64,000 bases of DNA from Flaccisagitta enflata (GCA_965153355.1 OZ231128.1:48856001-48920000), one strand, 5' to 3'. Shown: positions 8,094-20,828, counted from the stretch's first letter. Notes: generated by a model from the sequence alone, not told the origin. A program made the numbers and translations.

Positions 8094-8791
8094 TCAACAT
8101 AGGAAAGTAAATCTTGACTAATGAAAACATAGTCTAATAAAGAAAAAGAGTTTCGTTGTAAATCACATCTCGTATAGACAGATCGCTTATCAATCGAACT
8201 ACTTAAGTCATAAGTACAAATAAGGTTTCTGTCAGATAGAAAAGTATTTAAAGATGCAGAAAAGCAATTGTTTGAGGAGTAAATATCACAATTCATGTCG
8301 CCAAAGAAAATAACATTGAAACCGGGATTGTCTTTTATCACAAATTCAATAAAACCCAACGTGTCTGTGAACACATTGGATTGTAAGTCAATTTTGCTAT
8401 TATCAAAATAAGGCATGTAACAATTAATGAGTAAAACAGGACCAATATTAGTAGTGATTTCTAACACAGTTACTCGTTCATGCACATACTCACAACGTGG
8501 TTTTAAAGAATTAGAAATTGATTTGTTCCAAACATATCCAGTGCCGCCGAATGGACGACCAGTTAAAATCTTATTTCTCATTTTTTCTTTCATGGCACTT
8601 GTACCCCAACCATCGAGGTCGGGATGTAAAGACATCAGTTTATTTACACCAACGAGTCTTTTTGACGAGGGCTTCAGCCAGTGCTCCTGTATTCCATAAA
8701 CACATGGAGACAGGGAAAGAGTTGAGTCACGAACGAAGCTTTCATTCCTATCAAATCCGTTGACATTATGTGATACAAGCTTCAAAGGCAT
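8036..8791 (-). CDS. LINE ORF2, APE-type endonuclease part
   Basis: This domain nicks target DNA to prime reverse transcription. The ATG at 8791 lies two bases after the ORF1 stop (TAG at 8796-8794), so translation may depend on reinitiation. Visible motifs are SHNVNG (residues 7-12), GIQEHWL (33-39, catalytic Glu), INCYMPYFD (122-130), FFGDMNCD (162-169, catalytic Asp-x-Asn) and SLLDYVFIS (217-225). The final S-D-H-x-P-V block is not intact: this frame ends VVEVMKTPCLLLYHLHLI, while the overlapping RT frame supplies SHENSLPVVVSF. A single indel between 8060 and 8093 would explain this. The catalytic His region may also be altered by point changes. Confidence 0.8.
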   Translation of the reverse strand: MPLKLVSHNVNGFDRNESFVRDSTLSLSPCVYGIQEHWLKPSSKRLVGVNKLMSLHPDLDGWGTSAMKEKMRNKILTGRPFGGTGYVWNKSISNSLKPRCEYVHERVTVLEITTNIGPVLLINCYMPYFDNSKIDLQSNVFTDTLGFIEFVIKDNPGFNVIFFGDMNCDIYSSNNCFSASLNTFLSDRNLICTYDLSSSIDKRSVYTRCDLQRNSFSLLDYVFISQDLLSYVDVVEVMKTPCLLLYHLHLI

Positions 8792-8793
8792 GA

Positions 8794-10002
8794 CTAGACA
8801 GTTGGGGTTGATTCTTCACGACCTGCTATCGGCGGACGAGGCCGCCAGAAACGGCGGTAAAGGACACCTTCTGGCCATGGAAATTTGAGTAATTTCTCAA
8901 ACTCGGATTGCTTTACCACCATTTTGAACGATTTGAAGCGTTGGTGGCGAGTCTCGTTCTCTTCAATACTGATGATTTCGTAGCCATTAGAAGTGAGATC
9001 CGCTTTAATCGTATCGGCGTCGACGGTGAAAGCTACTCGTCCTATGTAGCTCTCGACCGTCAGATCGGCGCCGCTCCATGACATGGCGCCGCTGCTTGGC
9101 TTTTTTCCAATAACAATGTTTTTATTCCGTTGCTGATTCGTCTTTATTCGGCTTTCCGCTGACTTGACTGGCTGCTGAACACGAGATTTAGCACCGTGTT
9201 CCGCGACTTTGTTCCAATTTTCAGCGTCAGTGTCTGACGCTGCCGATCCATGAGCGCCGTCTGTCGATCCTCGATCGCCGTCTGTCGATCCGTGAGCGCC
9301 GTTTACCAATGCGCGAGCGCCATTTGCCGTCAGCAACACCGACCCTGCCGATAGAGAAGGCAGTGGCGGCGGAAGCGAGGGCGAGAACGGTTGCGGCTGC
9401 TGGAGTTGAGTCGAATCGGTCGTGACATCAGATGAAGACGCCGTCGAGAATGACGTCAACAGCGCCGCCGATTCCAATGTGTCGTTAGAGGAGCCCGATG
9501 ACGCCGACGCTGTGGACGACGAAGCAGTAGCACAATGTATGCACGCGCTCCTTTTCTCAAGACTCGCAATTTGTTTTTTCATCTCAATCATCATCAACAT
9601 CAATTGATTTAAAGACACGTTTCCGTCGTTAGATACTGGGATTTTCGTAGGATCGGATGAGACAAACATGGGAAGATCAATGCCGTCGTTGTCACACTTA
9701 TTCATGGCAGCGATCAAATCCTTAAGATTCATTTTTTGCGGTGTTTCTCCGCCTTTTCCGCGCCGATCGATAAATCGCAAGACGCCGTCATTCTTGTCGC
9801 CAATTTTTTCGACGATACAATCAAAGAAGATCTTTTTAGCTTCAACAATCGCGTCAGCAGAGTAGAAAGATTCGCATATAGAAACGATATCAGCGACAGA
9901 ATTGATTTTTCTTTTGAAATTAACGAAGTAGAGGAGATCGCTTACTCGAAACGACGCCATATCGCCGTTGAGCTCGTCCTGAGATTTGAACTTGCTTTTC
10001 AC
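8794..10002 (-). CDS. LINE ORF1 (nucleic-acid-binding protein)
   Basis: A 402-codon frame preceding the endonuclease ORF. By analogy with other LINEs it would coat the element RNA. Start options are the Met at 10002 or the Met at residue 15 (9960), after which MASFRVSDLLYFVNFKRK looks like the conserved beginning. An N-terminal helical domain (about 15-110) is followed by LMLMMIEMKKQIASLEKR (about 134-151), a short coiled coil. Then comes a Ser/Thr/Ala/Pro-rich linker with three copies of a D-G-A-H-G-S-like unit, and a basic C-terminal domain ending RRFWRPRPPIAGREESTPTV. No CCHC knuckle is visible. No similarity to a named ORF1 class can be asserted without a search. Confidence 0.7.
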   Translation of the reverse strand: MKSKFKSQDELNGDMASFRVSDLLYFVNFKRKINSVADIVSICESFYSADAIVEAKKIFFDCIVEKIGDKNDGVLRFIDRRGKGGETPQKMNLKDLIAAMNKCDNDGIDLPMFVSSDPTKIPVSNDGNVSLNQLMLMMIEMKKQIASLEKRSACIHCATASSSTASASSGSSNDTLESAALLTSFSTASSSDVTTDSTQLQQPQPFSPSLPPPLPSLSAGSVLLTANGARALVNGAHGSTDGDRGSTDGAHGSAASDTDAENWNKVAEHGAKSRVQQPVKSAESRIKTNQQRNKNIVIGKKPSSGAMSWSGADLTVESYIGRVAFTVDADTIKADLTSNGYEIISIEENETRHQRFKSFKMVVKQSEFEKLLKFPWPEGVLYRRFWRPRPPIAGREESTPTV

Positions 10003-10149
10003 GTGAAACTGAAGACAGTCATGATTTCGTGAATAATTTTACCAACGGCTGTTGTTTTGCAGTCTCTTTTCCTGCTTGAATAGTGTATGAATTGCAGTCT
10101 CTTTTCCTGCGTAAAAAGTTCTCCGCTTTTTGATGTAGACTTTTGAACT

Positions 10150-10212
10150 GACGTGACCCCGACGTGACGTACTATGACGTAACTTGACGCGACGTGACGT
10201 ATCGACGTAATC
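10150..10212 (-). promoter_or_regulatory. Cluster of CRE/ATF-like half-sites in the LINE 5' UTR
   Basis: In about 60 bases there are four TGACGT words plus a TGACGC and CGACGTAA variants, all in the same direction. CREB/ATF-family factors bind TGACGT half-sites, and several LINEs carry internal promoters in the 5' UTR, so this may be the promoter core. Function is inferred. Confidence 0.3.
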
Positions 10213-10269
10213 CACGAGAACGCATCCACATCAAAACGCGAGAACCTTAAACAAGTGAAGTAGTAGAAA

Positions 10270-11135
10270 TTAGCTTGTTTTTGTTGTAGTTTTTTTTATT
10301 TTCGTTGTTGTTGTTTTTCTTCTTGTTGTTGTTGTTTTTCTTGTTGTTGTTGTTGTTTTTCTTGTTGTTGTTTTTCTTGTTGCTGTTGTTTTCACTTTCA
10401 TTGTTGTTGTTTTCATTTTCCTTGTTGTTGTTTACATTTTCCTTGTTTTCATTTTTGTTTTGATGTTTCTGTTTTTGTTGTTTTAGTTTTTGTCATTGTT
10501 TTTGTTCTCGTTGTTGTCTTTGTTTTCATTTTCGTTGCTGGTTTCATTGTTGGTTTCGTTTTGTTTTTGTTATCTTTTAAATTTTTGTTGTCGTTTTCAT
10601 TTTTGTTGTTGTTTTCATTTTTGTTTTCAATGTTGTTTTCATTGCTGTTTTTGTTTTTGTAGTTGTTGTTTTCATTTTTGTTTTCATTGTTGTTTTTGTT
10701 GTTGTTTTAGTTTTTGATTTTTGTTGTTGTTTTTGTTGTTATTTTTGTTACCATTTTTGTTTTTGTTTTTGTTTTTGCTGTTTTTTTTTGTTGCTTTCGT
10801 TCTTATTTTTGTTTTTATTTTTGTTGTTTTTGCTGTTGTTTTTGTTTGTGTTTTCCTAGTTATTTTTTTTGTTTTCAATGTAGCTGTTGTTCTCTTTTTC
10901 ATTTAAGTTATTGTTTTCCATTTTGTCGTTTTTTGTTTTCATGTTCGTTTTAGTAGTTGTTTTTGTTGTTGTTGTTGTCAGTTGATGTCATTGTTGTCGG
11001 TTGTTGTTGTTGGCAAGTGTCATTGCTATTGTCGTCGTCCCTTTTGGCTGTTGTTGTTGTTGCCGTCTTCATTGCCGTGTCATCATTGACGTTGTTGTCA
11101 TTATCATCACTGTCATTGTTGTCGTTGTATGGTTT
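10270..11135. repeat. TTG-rich low-complexity region, about 870 bp
   Basis: Irregular TTGTTGTTTTCATTTTTG words with drifting unit length, so a decayed microsatellite. Open frames in it (Phe/Leu/Cys-rich, or Lys/Thr-rich on the other strand) are artefacts. Confidence 0.9.
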
Positions 11136-11139
11136 TCGC

Positions 11140-11688
11140 TCTTAGGGATGGTAAGCTGGTAAAGGTGCATTAGTGTATCGTTGAATAATGACCACGGTGA
11201 TAGCTTTCCTCTACACTTGGTTACCTGCTGCACTAAAACTCGGAATAGTGTGTTTCCCTAGTAACCCGTTTCCTAGATACCAAGCCGAAAACACAAAGTG
11301 CAAAGTCTAAGTTATTTGATTCAAGCTTTACCCAATTCGTATCAGGAAAGGTCAAAGGAGCTGATGTCAAAAATAAACCAGAACATTTTTTACGGGTTCT
11401 AGATCGCAGAGAGCCACGAAATTTTACATGTGACATCGGACAGAGATGGTGAAGGGTTGTGGGGATCAAAATTTTTGAAACATCGGTTTTTTGGCACCTT
11501 CACAGCGGCTTCCATTTTTCATTCATTGTTTTACCTAATATAGATGGCTCCCAGTAAACTTTTGATTCCCCACAGTTGTTAGTGCACATTTACTTAATCC
11601 AAATCTGCAATTCATTAGGATTTTGAAGGTCCACAGTCTTCCTAATATGTTCCGACATGAGGTGTTACTTTTACTAATTTAGCAAATA
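11140..11688. other. Unique sequence, nothing recognised
   Basis: Mixed composition, no open frame over about 80 codons with a recognisable product, no repeat shared with the rest of the window. Confidence 0.5.
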
Positions 11689-12159
11689 TTGTATGTAGAA
11701 GAAAATAAACATTGGGCCTATCGATTTCACATTCGTTGGCACTCATTGAGTGTCTCTAACCCAAACCAGGCCCCAAAAAGTCATCTCATGAATTTTCATC
11801 AAGAGCTTATAATACCCTTAAAACAATTTGTCTCATCAAGACATGCAGTTACGATGGACCAGATTAAATGCCTAATAGAAGACAGGTCCATGTTATTCAG
11901 CAGTTTTATGACAAGGGATAGCCTCTTGAAGGCTGACCATTTTTTCCCGGGACATGTTAGATTATTCAAAAAGATCGATTTTTTGTTAACAAGAAAGAAC
12001 AAGGAAAAGAACGCAAAACAAGAACAAAACGAAAAAAAATGCAATGCATGTCATTGCAGAAATTGCCCCACTAGGGCATCAGATGTTACCTTGTTAAAAT
12101 TTAAAAAAGAAATGGAATCGAACAGAAAGGTCATAAAAAAATTAAATCTATGTTTATGA
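11689..12159 (+). CDS. Unassigned 156-codon ORF
   Basis: The frame is not low-complexity for its first two thirds (for example RHAVTMDQIKCLIEDRSMLF) and then becomes Lys-rich with a Cys cluster, CNACHCRNC, near residue 120. No domain is recognised and no ribosome or splice context supports it specifically. The ATG lies in an A-rich stretch and the frame ends in poly-A-rich DNA, which would fit a processed pseudogene or the 3' end of an old retroelement as well as a gene. Confidence 0.2.
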   Translation: MYVEENKHWAYRFHIRWHSLSVSNPNQAPKSHLMNFHQELIIPLKQFVSSRHAVTMDQIKCLIEDRSMLFSSFMTRDSLLKADHFFPGHVRLFKKIDFLLTRKNKEKNAKQEQNEKKCNACHCRNCPTRASDVTLLKFKKEMESNRKVIKKLNLCL

Positions 12160-12660
12160 AAAAAAAAACTTAAAGAGAATAAATGTAACCTAAAGAAATT
12201 GAATCGAATTTGAAAAAAAGATCAGCGAATAAATTTAATCAATTCAAAAATGAAGAAAAAAATGAAAAAAAAAGAAAGAAAAAAAAATTTTTTTTTACGA
12301 GATGAAATGTATAAAGAAATAACTATGCGCACGCCGCGTCGCACGCAGTCGCACCTAAATTGATGCGTGTGAGGAACTTTCCAAATCGGTTGAACGTTTC
12401 CTCCTCTTTTCCAAATCTCCCCCTCCTCATCATCGTGAACCGATTGGGAAAGATCTCGCATTCGAACGTCTGCTTTTTTTATGAAGAGGAGGGGATACCG
12501 AATGAGGAGGACTCGGAGGAGGAGGAGAACATAGAAAAGGAGGATTTGAATGATGAGGAGGGGAAATCGAATGAGGAGGAATTGAATGATGAGGCGGAGT
12601 CGAATAAAAAGGAATCATATGATGAGGAAGAGCAATTATGAAGGGGAGGGATATCACACC
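12160..12660. repeat. A-rich then GAGGA-rich low-complexity DNA
   Basis: 12160-12300 is A-rich. 12480-12640 consists of GATGAGGAG/GAATGAGGAG words that would encode Glu/Asp/Asn repeats. This is an irregular purine array and not evidence for a protein. Confidence 0.6.
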
Positions 12661-13248
12661 TTCGGCTTTGAAGCGTGAAATTATAGTGGCATTACATACG
12701 CATCTAGTACTAAGGGGGGGGGGGGGTAAACATTTAAATTGATAAAAGGAAGTAATTATGATTGCTATTAGGAAAGCAGTCGCAAAAGAACAGCGTATCT
12801 TAGTATTTCCATGATACCATTGGAATACTACTCTAGTGCGAGTGAATTGTTACGCTCATTGTACGTAAAAAACTTAGTCAAAATTCTGTTTTTCGGTTTC
12901 ATGACATGTTACCTTAGAATGTGTTTTTTTTCATGAAAAATCTCTAAACTAATGCCAAAAATGTGATTTACCTATAGTTTAGACGTAGTTTTACAATATT
13001 CCGTTGAAAAAATTGCAGATTTCGAAAAAAAAATTTTTTCGATTTTTTGGGCCAGGGGGTGGCCAGGGGGTCATCAAGGGGTGGCCCCTTGGGGGGGTTC
13101 CTGATGGAAATTGGAAAATCGCTACGGTGGCGCCACTTGTACTTACCTGAGGTGTCTACCGCCACCATAAGTGAGAATATTGCTTAAACTGTGTGAGCTG
13201 TAGGGGGGGCTGCTAAAGGTTAGGGTCCCTCCTCAGTTCTTATTGGGG

Positions 13249-13520
13249 TCCCGTCTGTATATAGTTGAGTTCCCTTCCCCCGGGGGAGGGGAAAGAAATC
13301 CAAGGGTTTGGAGATTGGGAAGGAAATCAAAGGGAAAAAATAGAGAAAAAAGTAAAATTGGGGGAAAATCTGATTTTTGGCAGTATCTAATTATAAAACT
13401 AGTAAGTAAAACACAGTTTAAAACTATTTAACCCTTTACTACACTGTTTTACTGCCTCATGGGGGAGAAAGCCATAGGCAGGGGGGGGGGGGGTATTAAA
13501 AGCTACTCAATTCTATGTGT
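13249..13520. mobile_element. Poly-C/poly-G-ended MITE (family M3, copy 1)
   Basis: The left end has GTATATAGTTGAG followed by CCCCCGGGGG, then AAATCCAAGGGTTTGGAGAT. The right end has a GGGG run then AAAAGCTACTCAA. Two further copies (22015-22172 and 44223-44551) share these blocks. The best-preserved ends read CAGGGGTGTATATAGTTGAG in inverted orientation. Length is about 270-330 bp and there is no coding capacity. Confidence 0.6.
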
Positions 13521-15373
<1,853 letters not shown>

Positions 15374-15458
15374 GTGTCTCTTTCTTCCTTTCACTGTCTC
15401 TTCCATATTTTCCCTTTCTCCATACATCATTGCCCAACTTCACATTTTTTTTGTTCTA

Positions 15459-15686
15459 TTTTAGCTGCTGATAAGTGGCTATGTCCGTCCGTTGGTCAGT
15501 TGGTCCGTCCGTCCGTCCGTTTGTCCGTGATGATCAAGTCAAAACGTGTGGAAACGCGAATTTATGATGCTGCAGTTAGGATTGTCTCTGTGTGGGAGTG
15601 AGCACGGGGTGTAGGAGGGTATGGATGGAGGTTGTATGCCCCTGCCCAACTGTCCGCAGCGATAATGTGGCCCCGCGTCACTTGTT
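15459..15686 (-). mobile_element. Family-B Helentron-like element
   Basis: On the minus strand it starts AACAAGTGACGCGGGGCCAC, continues GGGCAGGGGC, then a GGAC/GACC tetranucleotide tract and ends AGCAGCTAAAATAG. Same ground plan as family A but with a different terminal palindrome. The second base of its right flank is 53 bp upstream of exon 1 of the membrane-protein gene. Confidence 0.45.
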
Positions 15687-15739
15687 CCCTTATTTTTCAT
15701 CCTAATCTTTCTGTTTCTTCTTCTTTCTTTCGTCTCCAG

Positions 15740-15923
15740 GCGACCAGCGTGAGTGGAGGCATCCACTTTCTCCTCTCTCTTTGGGAGAAAAACATTTTGT
15801 CGATTCATAAACCAAAAATGATTTTCGTCGTCAACGCCAAGCGTCACGATGGCACCATGATCAAAAAGACCATAATACTCATGTACTACAAAAGAGCCAA
15901 GCTAGAATGCCCACCGCATTACG
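15740..15923 (+). CDS. Ig-like membrane protein, exon 1 seen (partial gene)
   Basis: The acceptor is CGTCTCCAG after a long pyrimidine tract and the donor is TACG/GTAAG. The frame is open across 61 codons and ends in phase 1, which matches the next exon. The peptide begins ATSVSGGIHFLLSLWEKN and ends RAKLECPPHY, the last part leading into an Ig-like domain. Earlier exons with a signal peptide are not identifiable upstream; the (CT)n array and a family-B element fill the 470 bases before it. The gene is the only multi-exon gene I can assemble in this window. Confidence 0.6.
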
Positions 15924-16455
15924 GTAAGAAAAAATGGATTGGAGCGGTCTAGGCGATATTCGATCAGATGGCCTCTCCGTTTCAAAGTCAGTCAGTCTGT
16001 CTATGGATGCGTAAAATTTGTATCAAAGTACAGTGACAGAAAGTGAATGAATATGACACAAACACTGAAAAAAAATGGATGAAATTATCTTGCATGTCTG
16101 CGATTGTTGTTACCAAAACAACTCACACGGGACTGTGATTAGCGGTATGGAGGGTCAGAAAGCTTTAGCCTCCTCCCCAACAGCTGTATACAGCTCACTC
16201 TAACGCTTTATTCCATCACATTGGTGTAGATATTAATAACTTGGATGAATACAAACTTTTTCATTGAGACGATTTTCTCTAAATCTTTGATTTGTCCTTT
16301 TTTGGGGGTGGTTATTTTTTGGATTGGCACAAAAAGGTCTATTACAATTATCGCGATTACGTCTCTGCACTGCATTTTCAGAACCCAATTACCCAACCTA
16401 CCACTCACCCTCTCTTCTATTCTAACTTTTGTTCTTTTCTCTCTGATTTTACAGT

Positions 16456-16664
16456 GACGCGATCCCAACATATGCTGACGACCTTGAATAGCGAACTACG
16501 TTGTATCCCAAATACACAAATTCATTTCTATTTTTTCTCCCCGTTAGATCATCTAATAGATGTCAAACAACTTGCAGAAAACGTTCACAGGCAACTACAC
16601 CTCATTTCAAGAGCTCGATTGACTTTTCACTCAATCTGTCTTCTGTTTCTTCTTTCCTTTTCAG
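16456..16664 (+). pseudogene. Decayed duplicates of the Ig exon
   Basis: 16569-16614 matches the start of the functional exon (16670s-16710s) at about 37 of 46 positions. 16456-16505, preceded by its own TTTTACAG acceptor-like sequence, is a second, weaker match (about 65 percent by eye). Both are interrupted and lack donors. Confidence 0.55.
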
Positions 16665-16871
16665 TTTTGCGGTCCCGTGATTTGCAGACGACGTTCACTT
16701 GCAACTACACCGCATTTCCTGAGCCGACTCAGCGGGATTTCGTGTGGCGCATCGCTCGCGAGTCTGGCGAGACTTTGGCCACGGGCGAAGTCGAATCCGC
16801 GCTCCTTCAAAAGACCAACAAGGTCGTCGTCTCAATAGCCTTCAACAGATCAAACATTCCCAACGATTTAG
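16665..16871 (+). CDS. Ig-like membrane protein, exon 2 (Ig domain, first half)
   Basis: Acceptor CCTTTTCAG, donor TTAG/GTACAT, 207 bases, phase 1 to phase 1. It encodes LQTTFTCNYTAFPEP and, soon after, DFVWRIARESGETL. A Cys followed about 15 residues later by a Trp, with a P-E-P between, is the B-C strand pattern of Ig domains. Two N-glycosylation-like sites are visible (NYT, NRS). GC content and codon use are higher and more even than in the surrounding intron DNA. Confidence 0.65.
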
Positions 16872-17084
16872 GTACATGAACAGCGAGTGTTTAATGATGC
16901 CAGATCCATCCACATGATTACATCTTTGACGCAACCGAATGAATAACGTAAACAGATAAAAAAAAGTATTTGTGCGACAGTTTTCCACAGCTAGATAAAT
17001 GAACGATGCATCGTTGCTCAAGGAACTTCGAAAACTTTTGAAAAGTTTTCCAACATTTATCTGTTATCCTCTTTTCTTCCCAAG

Positions 17085-17171
17085 GTCTTTCAAACTACAT
17101 TTTCGGGTTGCGGCTCAACGCCCGAAGTGGAGTTGCAACTGCCAATTTGAGCCTTCTTCTGGTCCCAGAAG
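17085..17171 (+). CDS. Ig-like membrane protein, exon 3 (Ig domain, second half)
   Basis: Acceptor TTCTTCCCAAG, donor GAAG/GTAAAT, 87 bases, phase 1 to phase 1. It encodes LSNYIFGLRLNARSG and VATANLSLLLVPE, the F-G strand pattern N-A-R-x-G followed by alternating hydrophobics. The position normally held by the second disulphide Cys appears to be Gly, so the domain may lack the standard disulphide. It contains one NLS glycosylation site. Confidence 0.65.
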
Positions 17172-17400
17172 GTAAATATAGCACCACTGGCAAATATGAT
17201 TTTGATCTTAAAGGTTTCCTGTAAACTGAAAATAATGTCCTGGGCGCGTGATGTGACAGAGGGAATGACCGCAGTGAGAATATGTATGGACCAGTGTAAT
17301 TGTACACAAGACATTTTATGCATTAAAAAAAAAAAATTCCGTGATCAACAAGACATCGACAATTAAAACTTATAAAGTTTTTTTCTTCTCAACCCTACAG

Positions 17401-17486
17401 GCGCAGAAACTCTTTCAAATTTGGAAACATTTGATGGAGATTTTTCCACTGACTCAGCGGCCAACACGGCGCTTGGAACTCTCGAG
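17401..17486 (+). CDS. Ig-like membrane protein, exon 4 (stalk)
   Basis: Acceptor ACCCTACAG, donor CGAG/GTAAAT, 86 bases, phase 1 to phase 0. It encodes AETLSNLETFDGDFSTDSAA, a Ser/Thr/Asp-rich stretch suited to a membrane-proximal stalk. The following intron is 7089 bp, against 741, 213 and 229 bp for the earlier ones. Confidence 0.55.
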
Positions 17487-18619
17487 GTAAATCATGGCGG
17501 ATTTATTCTTCCGTTTCGGAATTGGCCTGATTCTGCCTACCAAAACAAACAATAATCATAAAATAATGACCTAAAAATTCCCTCCAAATGCAACAATCAT
17601 TGGGAAAAAACACATCTGAATCACTTGTTTGCAAGGACACTGATGAAAAACTGTTTTATCAGCCTGCTAATTCTGTGCTACTGAACTAAAAACGACTCAA
17701 GATTAAGGAAACTTGAAAGCTTAAAGAAATAAGGATTTTGACGGTTTTAATCACTAATTATAGGAAAAAAAATCTATTACGTTATTTTTTCTTTTTTAGG
17801 TCACGAATTTGTCAACATAAATGTTCTTAACATTTGGTTATCAGAAAAGAAAACCTATTACATTATTTTTTTTCTTTCTGAGGTCACGAATTTATCAACA
17901 TAAATGTTTTTAACATTTCGTTACCAGAAAGAGGAAGGAATTCTATCTCTCCAGTGTCATTGTGCCATCTTTTCTGAAGTTATCATTGATGAAATCCACC
18001 AGCAACTTAAAAACATGGGGCCATGGATATTGTAATCGAATCACGCATGTAGAAAACTTACTTATTTGTTGGAATATTTTAACTGAATGTTTATGATTTT
18101 CAATTTGTTAACAAGAAATGTAAATGCTTGAAGACTCGATGAAGCTCACATCTGTCGAGACCAAATATGTATTCAGACAGCATTCTGTCTGGCTGACCAA
18201 TGATAAAACTGGTCTACCATCAAATCGGACGAATGCGCGAAGGCCGATTTGGTTCCCGGGTGGATTGAAGGGATATCATCCATTTGCCTCTTCGGCAGCA
18301 TAAAGTGATAACATTAAACGTTTGTCGGCTGGTGACCAACCAACAGATAACCTTTCACCCCCGGCCTCTTGAAAAGAGAGAAAGAAAGAGAAAGATAGAG
18401 AAAAAAAAAACAATCAAGTATGAAAAATGCTCAGTAGTTCTCTTGGTTTTTTTTTATCTAATATGGATTTTCGTGATAATAACGAATAAACGTCTTTGGT
18501 TTGTTCTTTTAATCACCACTTATCTATAAATGCTAGTCGGCCTTCAGTTTATTTTTTAAGCAACATTTTTTTCTTTTAATAAATGAAAATTCAAGCCGTT
18601 AATAAAATATCAGTGAACC

Positions 18620-18704
<85 letters not shown>

Positions 18705-20446
18705 CAGACAGAAAAGACAGACAGATAGAAACATACAAGTATGGAAGAAGAGGGGAAAGAATAAGGAAGAGAAAAAAAGAGGAACGGGAAAAACCGATAA
18801 CCTTTAGCTCCCACGCCTTATGTGGTGACTAAATGAGATAACGCCTTCTTATTTGTCCCCCTTGTTGTATTCCTGCTGATCAGCCGAATACTTTTGCCTT
18901 CGAACGGCTAAGTGATATGTTCTTTTGCCAAAAGTTTGGGCTTTGTATTGATTGCCTTCAACAGTTGAAGAAGAATCATGAATATCTAAGTCGAAAAGTA
19001 GACAATTTCACTACCATCGCATAATAGTCTCGCTATGCAGCTATAGAGTGAAATTGTAATATTTAGTTTGATAAATCCCAAACGAGGCTCGGCTAGTCGT
19101 TGCTCGGCTGCCCGAGGGCGTGGAGGGGCTTAGATACCACAGTCATTAAGCATAGAAGGTCATGCTCATTGTTTTATTTCAGTGATACAGACATGCAGTG
19201 TAGTGCAAAAAGTAACAGACGGACTGACGGTCGGTCAAACAAACGTGTTGATGTAGCTGGTTTCGCCACGGGGCATGCCGCCTGGATGTTGGATAACTGC
19301 TCATGTGTGTTTACAGCTCTGGAGCAAATATTTATTTGCTAAACTAATTTTACATCTCCGATAACCAATTAACCACTATTTTTAGCGTAACGGAGGCAGA
19401 ATTATTCTCAACTTTGTTCCGTTTACTTCCTTTTTTTCCGCATGCTCAAAAAATTTCCTTATCAATTGATCTCAGAAAATATTCAACCAAGCGTGAAATT
19501 TTTCCAAAACATAAACTGCGACTATTTACTTTCTCCTTAGCAATAAACGAGTGAAGGATGTGAAATATTTTTCCCCGCGAAAGAGTTTCACGCATATGGT
19601 TCATCCGACAGAATTGGCTGAGTGCCCAAGTTTTTTCCCTTCTCTTCTAAACATCTTACAGATCATCGTTTACTTTTTTACTTTCCAAGACCAAATAGAA
19701 ATTTTATTCCGCCATTGCACAATATGCCAAATCCGATAAAATTTTCCATATAAAAGCCGGTAATGTATCTAAAAAAGAAATACAATGGCACTACGACGTA
19801 GTGTCTTAAATCCGGCAAATTTAGTAATACAATACTAATATACTTATAACTATTCTACGTTTCGAGGAAGAAGTACAGGTATTGTCATTGCTTACTATGT
19901 ATTTAATTCCTTCTGATACTATGAACACTGAGAAAGGTTCGCAAGAGAAGGACAACATGAATTCCAGACGTACGTGAGGCAACGGAACAGAAGGGAAACA
20001 TGATGGACAACATGAAATCCCGACACGAGGCTTTGTTTTTTAATTCAAAGTGGGTTTGTTTATGATGTTATAAAGAAATTTCGTTGAAGTTTATTTTGAT
20101 GAAAATCACTCTCGGATGTTCTCGACAACTAGTCGCGATTTTCATTGCTATTCAGCCATGCTATTCACTCATGTTGATTGTATAATGTATATCGCTATAA
20201 ACTTATGTCCCCTCAAACATCAAGGAAAAATGGTCATTTGAAGATTATGTCCGAGTGAAGTGTAAATGTAATCTACCTCTCAGATCAATCAACATCTCGA
20301 TTCAAAATTGTCTTAGTCAGCGTATCTGACGCCTCTTTCTCTGTCTTTGTCTCTGTGTCTCTGTCTTCTCTCTCTCAATCTTCTTCTTCAATCCAGTTTT
20401 TCCTCATCATGATTTCTTCTTCCACATATCTCCATCCACACGCTGC

Positions 20447-20449
<3 letters not shown>
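17487..20449. other. First part of the 7-kb intron
   Basis: Contains an 82-bp tandem duplication at 17766-17928 (each unit includes GGTCACGAATTTRTCAACAT), a (GA)n array at 18628-18702, an inverted pair AAATCGG/CCGATTT near 18220-18250 and otherwise unique AT-rich sequence without recognisable exons. Confidence 0.5.

Positions 20450-20505
<56 letters not shown>
20450..20505. repeat. (CT)n microsatellite
   Basis: About 28 CT units preceded by CT-rich DNA. Just after it, 20524-20660 reads as a short open non-repetitive stretch (DKKFTSSPVGDYLTNDPFTP) without usable splice donors; it could be a lost exon. Confidence 0.9.
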
Positions 20506-20508
<3 letters not shown>

Positions 20509-20828
20509 GTTTCTGCCAGCCACTTGTTAGATAAGAAGTTCACCTCGTCGCCTGTCGGTGATTACCTGACTAACGACCCCTTCACTCCCGATTCCCGCCC
20601 GCAGGGATTGCCCCAGTATTCCGCAAAGCATAAAAAACGACTTCCTTCTCGCTCTCCCGGATTTCTTTTTATTTCTTCCTGTCTTCTTTTCATTTGTTCT
20701 ATCTGTTGCTTCTTGTTTCGCGTTTTTATTTTTTCTCCTTTCTCCAATTTACTTTCTTTTTGTTCCTGCGCTTGTTCTTGTTCTTGGTCTTGCTTTTCCA
20801 TCTCTTTTTCTCCGTCTTGTTCCTGCTT

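Larger units (their letters stand above)
5912..10260 (-). mobile_element. Nearly full-length CR1/Jockey-like LINE retrotransposon
   Basis: Minus-strand order is 5' UTR (about 10260-10003), ORF1 (10002-8794), endonuclease ORF (8791-8036) and reverse-transcriptase ORF (to 5997), then an 85-bp 3' UTR with an AATAAA signal at 5923-5918. There is no poly-A or microsatellite tail; FB-1 starts at once. Only one frame break is seen between endonuclease and RT, so the copy is young but probably inactive. Target-site duplications could not be found. Confidence 0.85.

Noticed and set aside
12360-12641. Acidic Glu/Asn-rich protein
   Set aside because: Irregular GAGGA purine array; no other coding sign.
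16208-16471. 87-codon minus-strand ORF in intron 1
   Set aside because: Overlaps intron and exon-relic sequence on the other strand; no domain.
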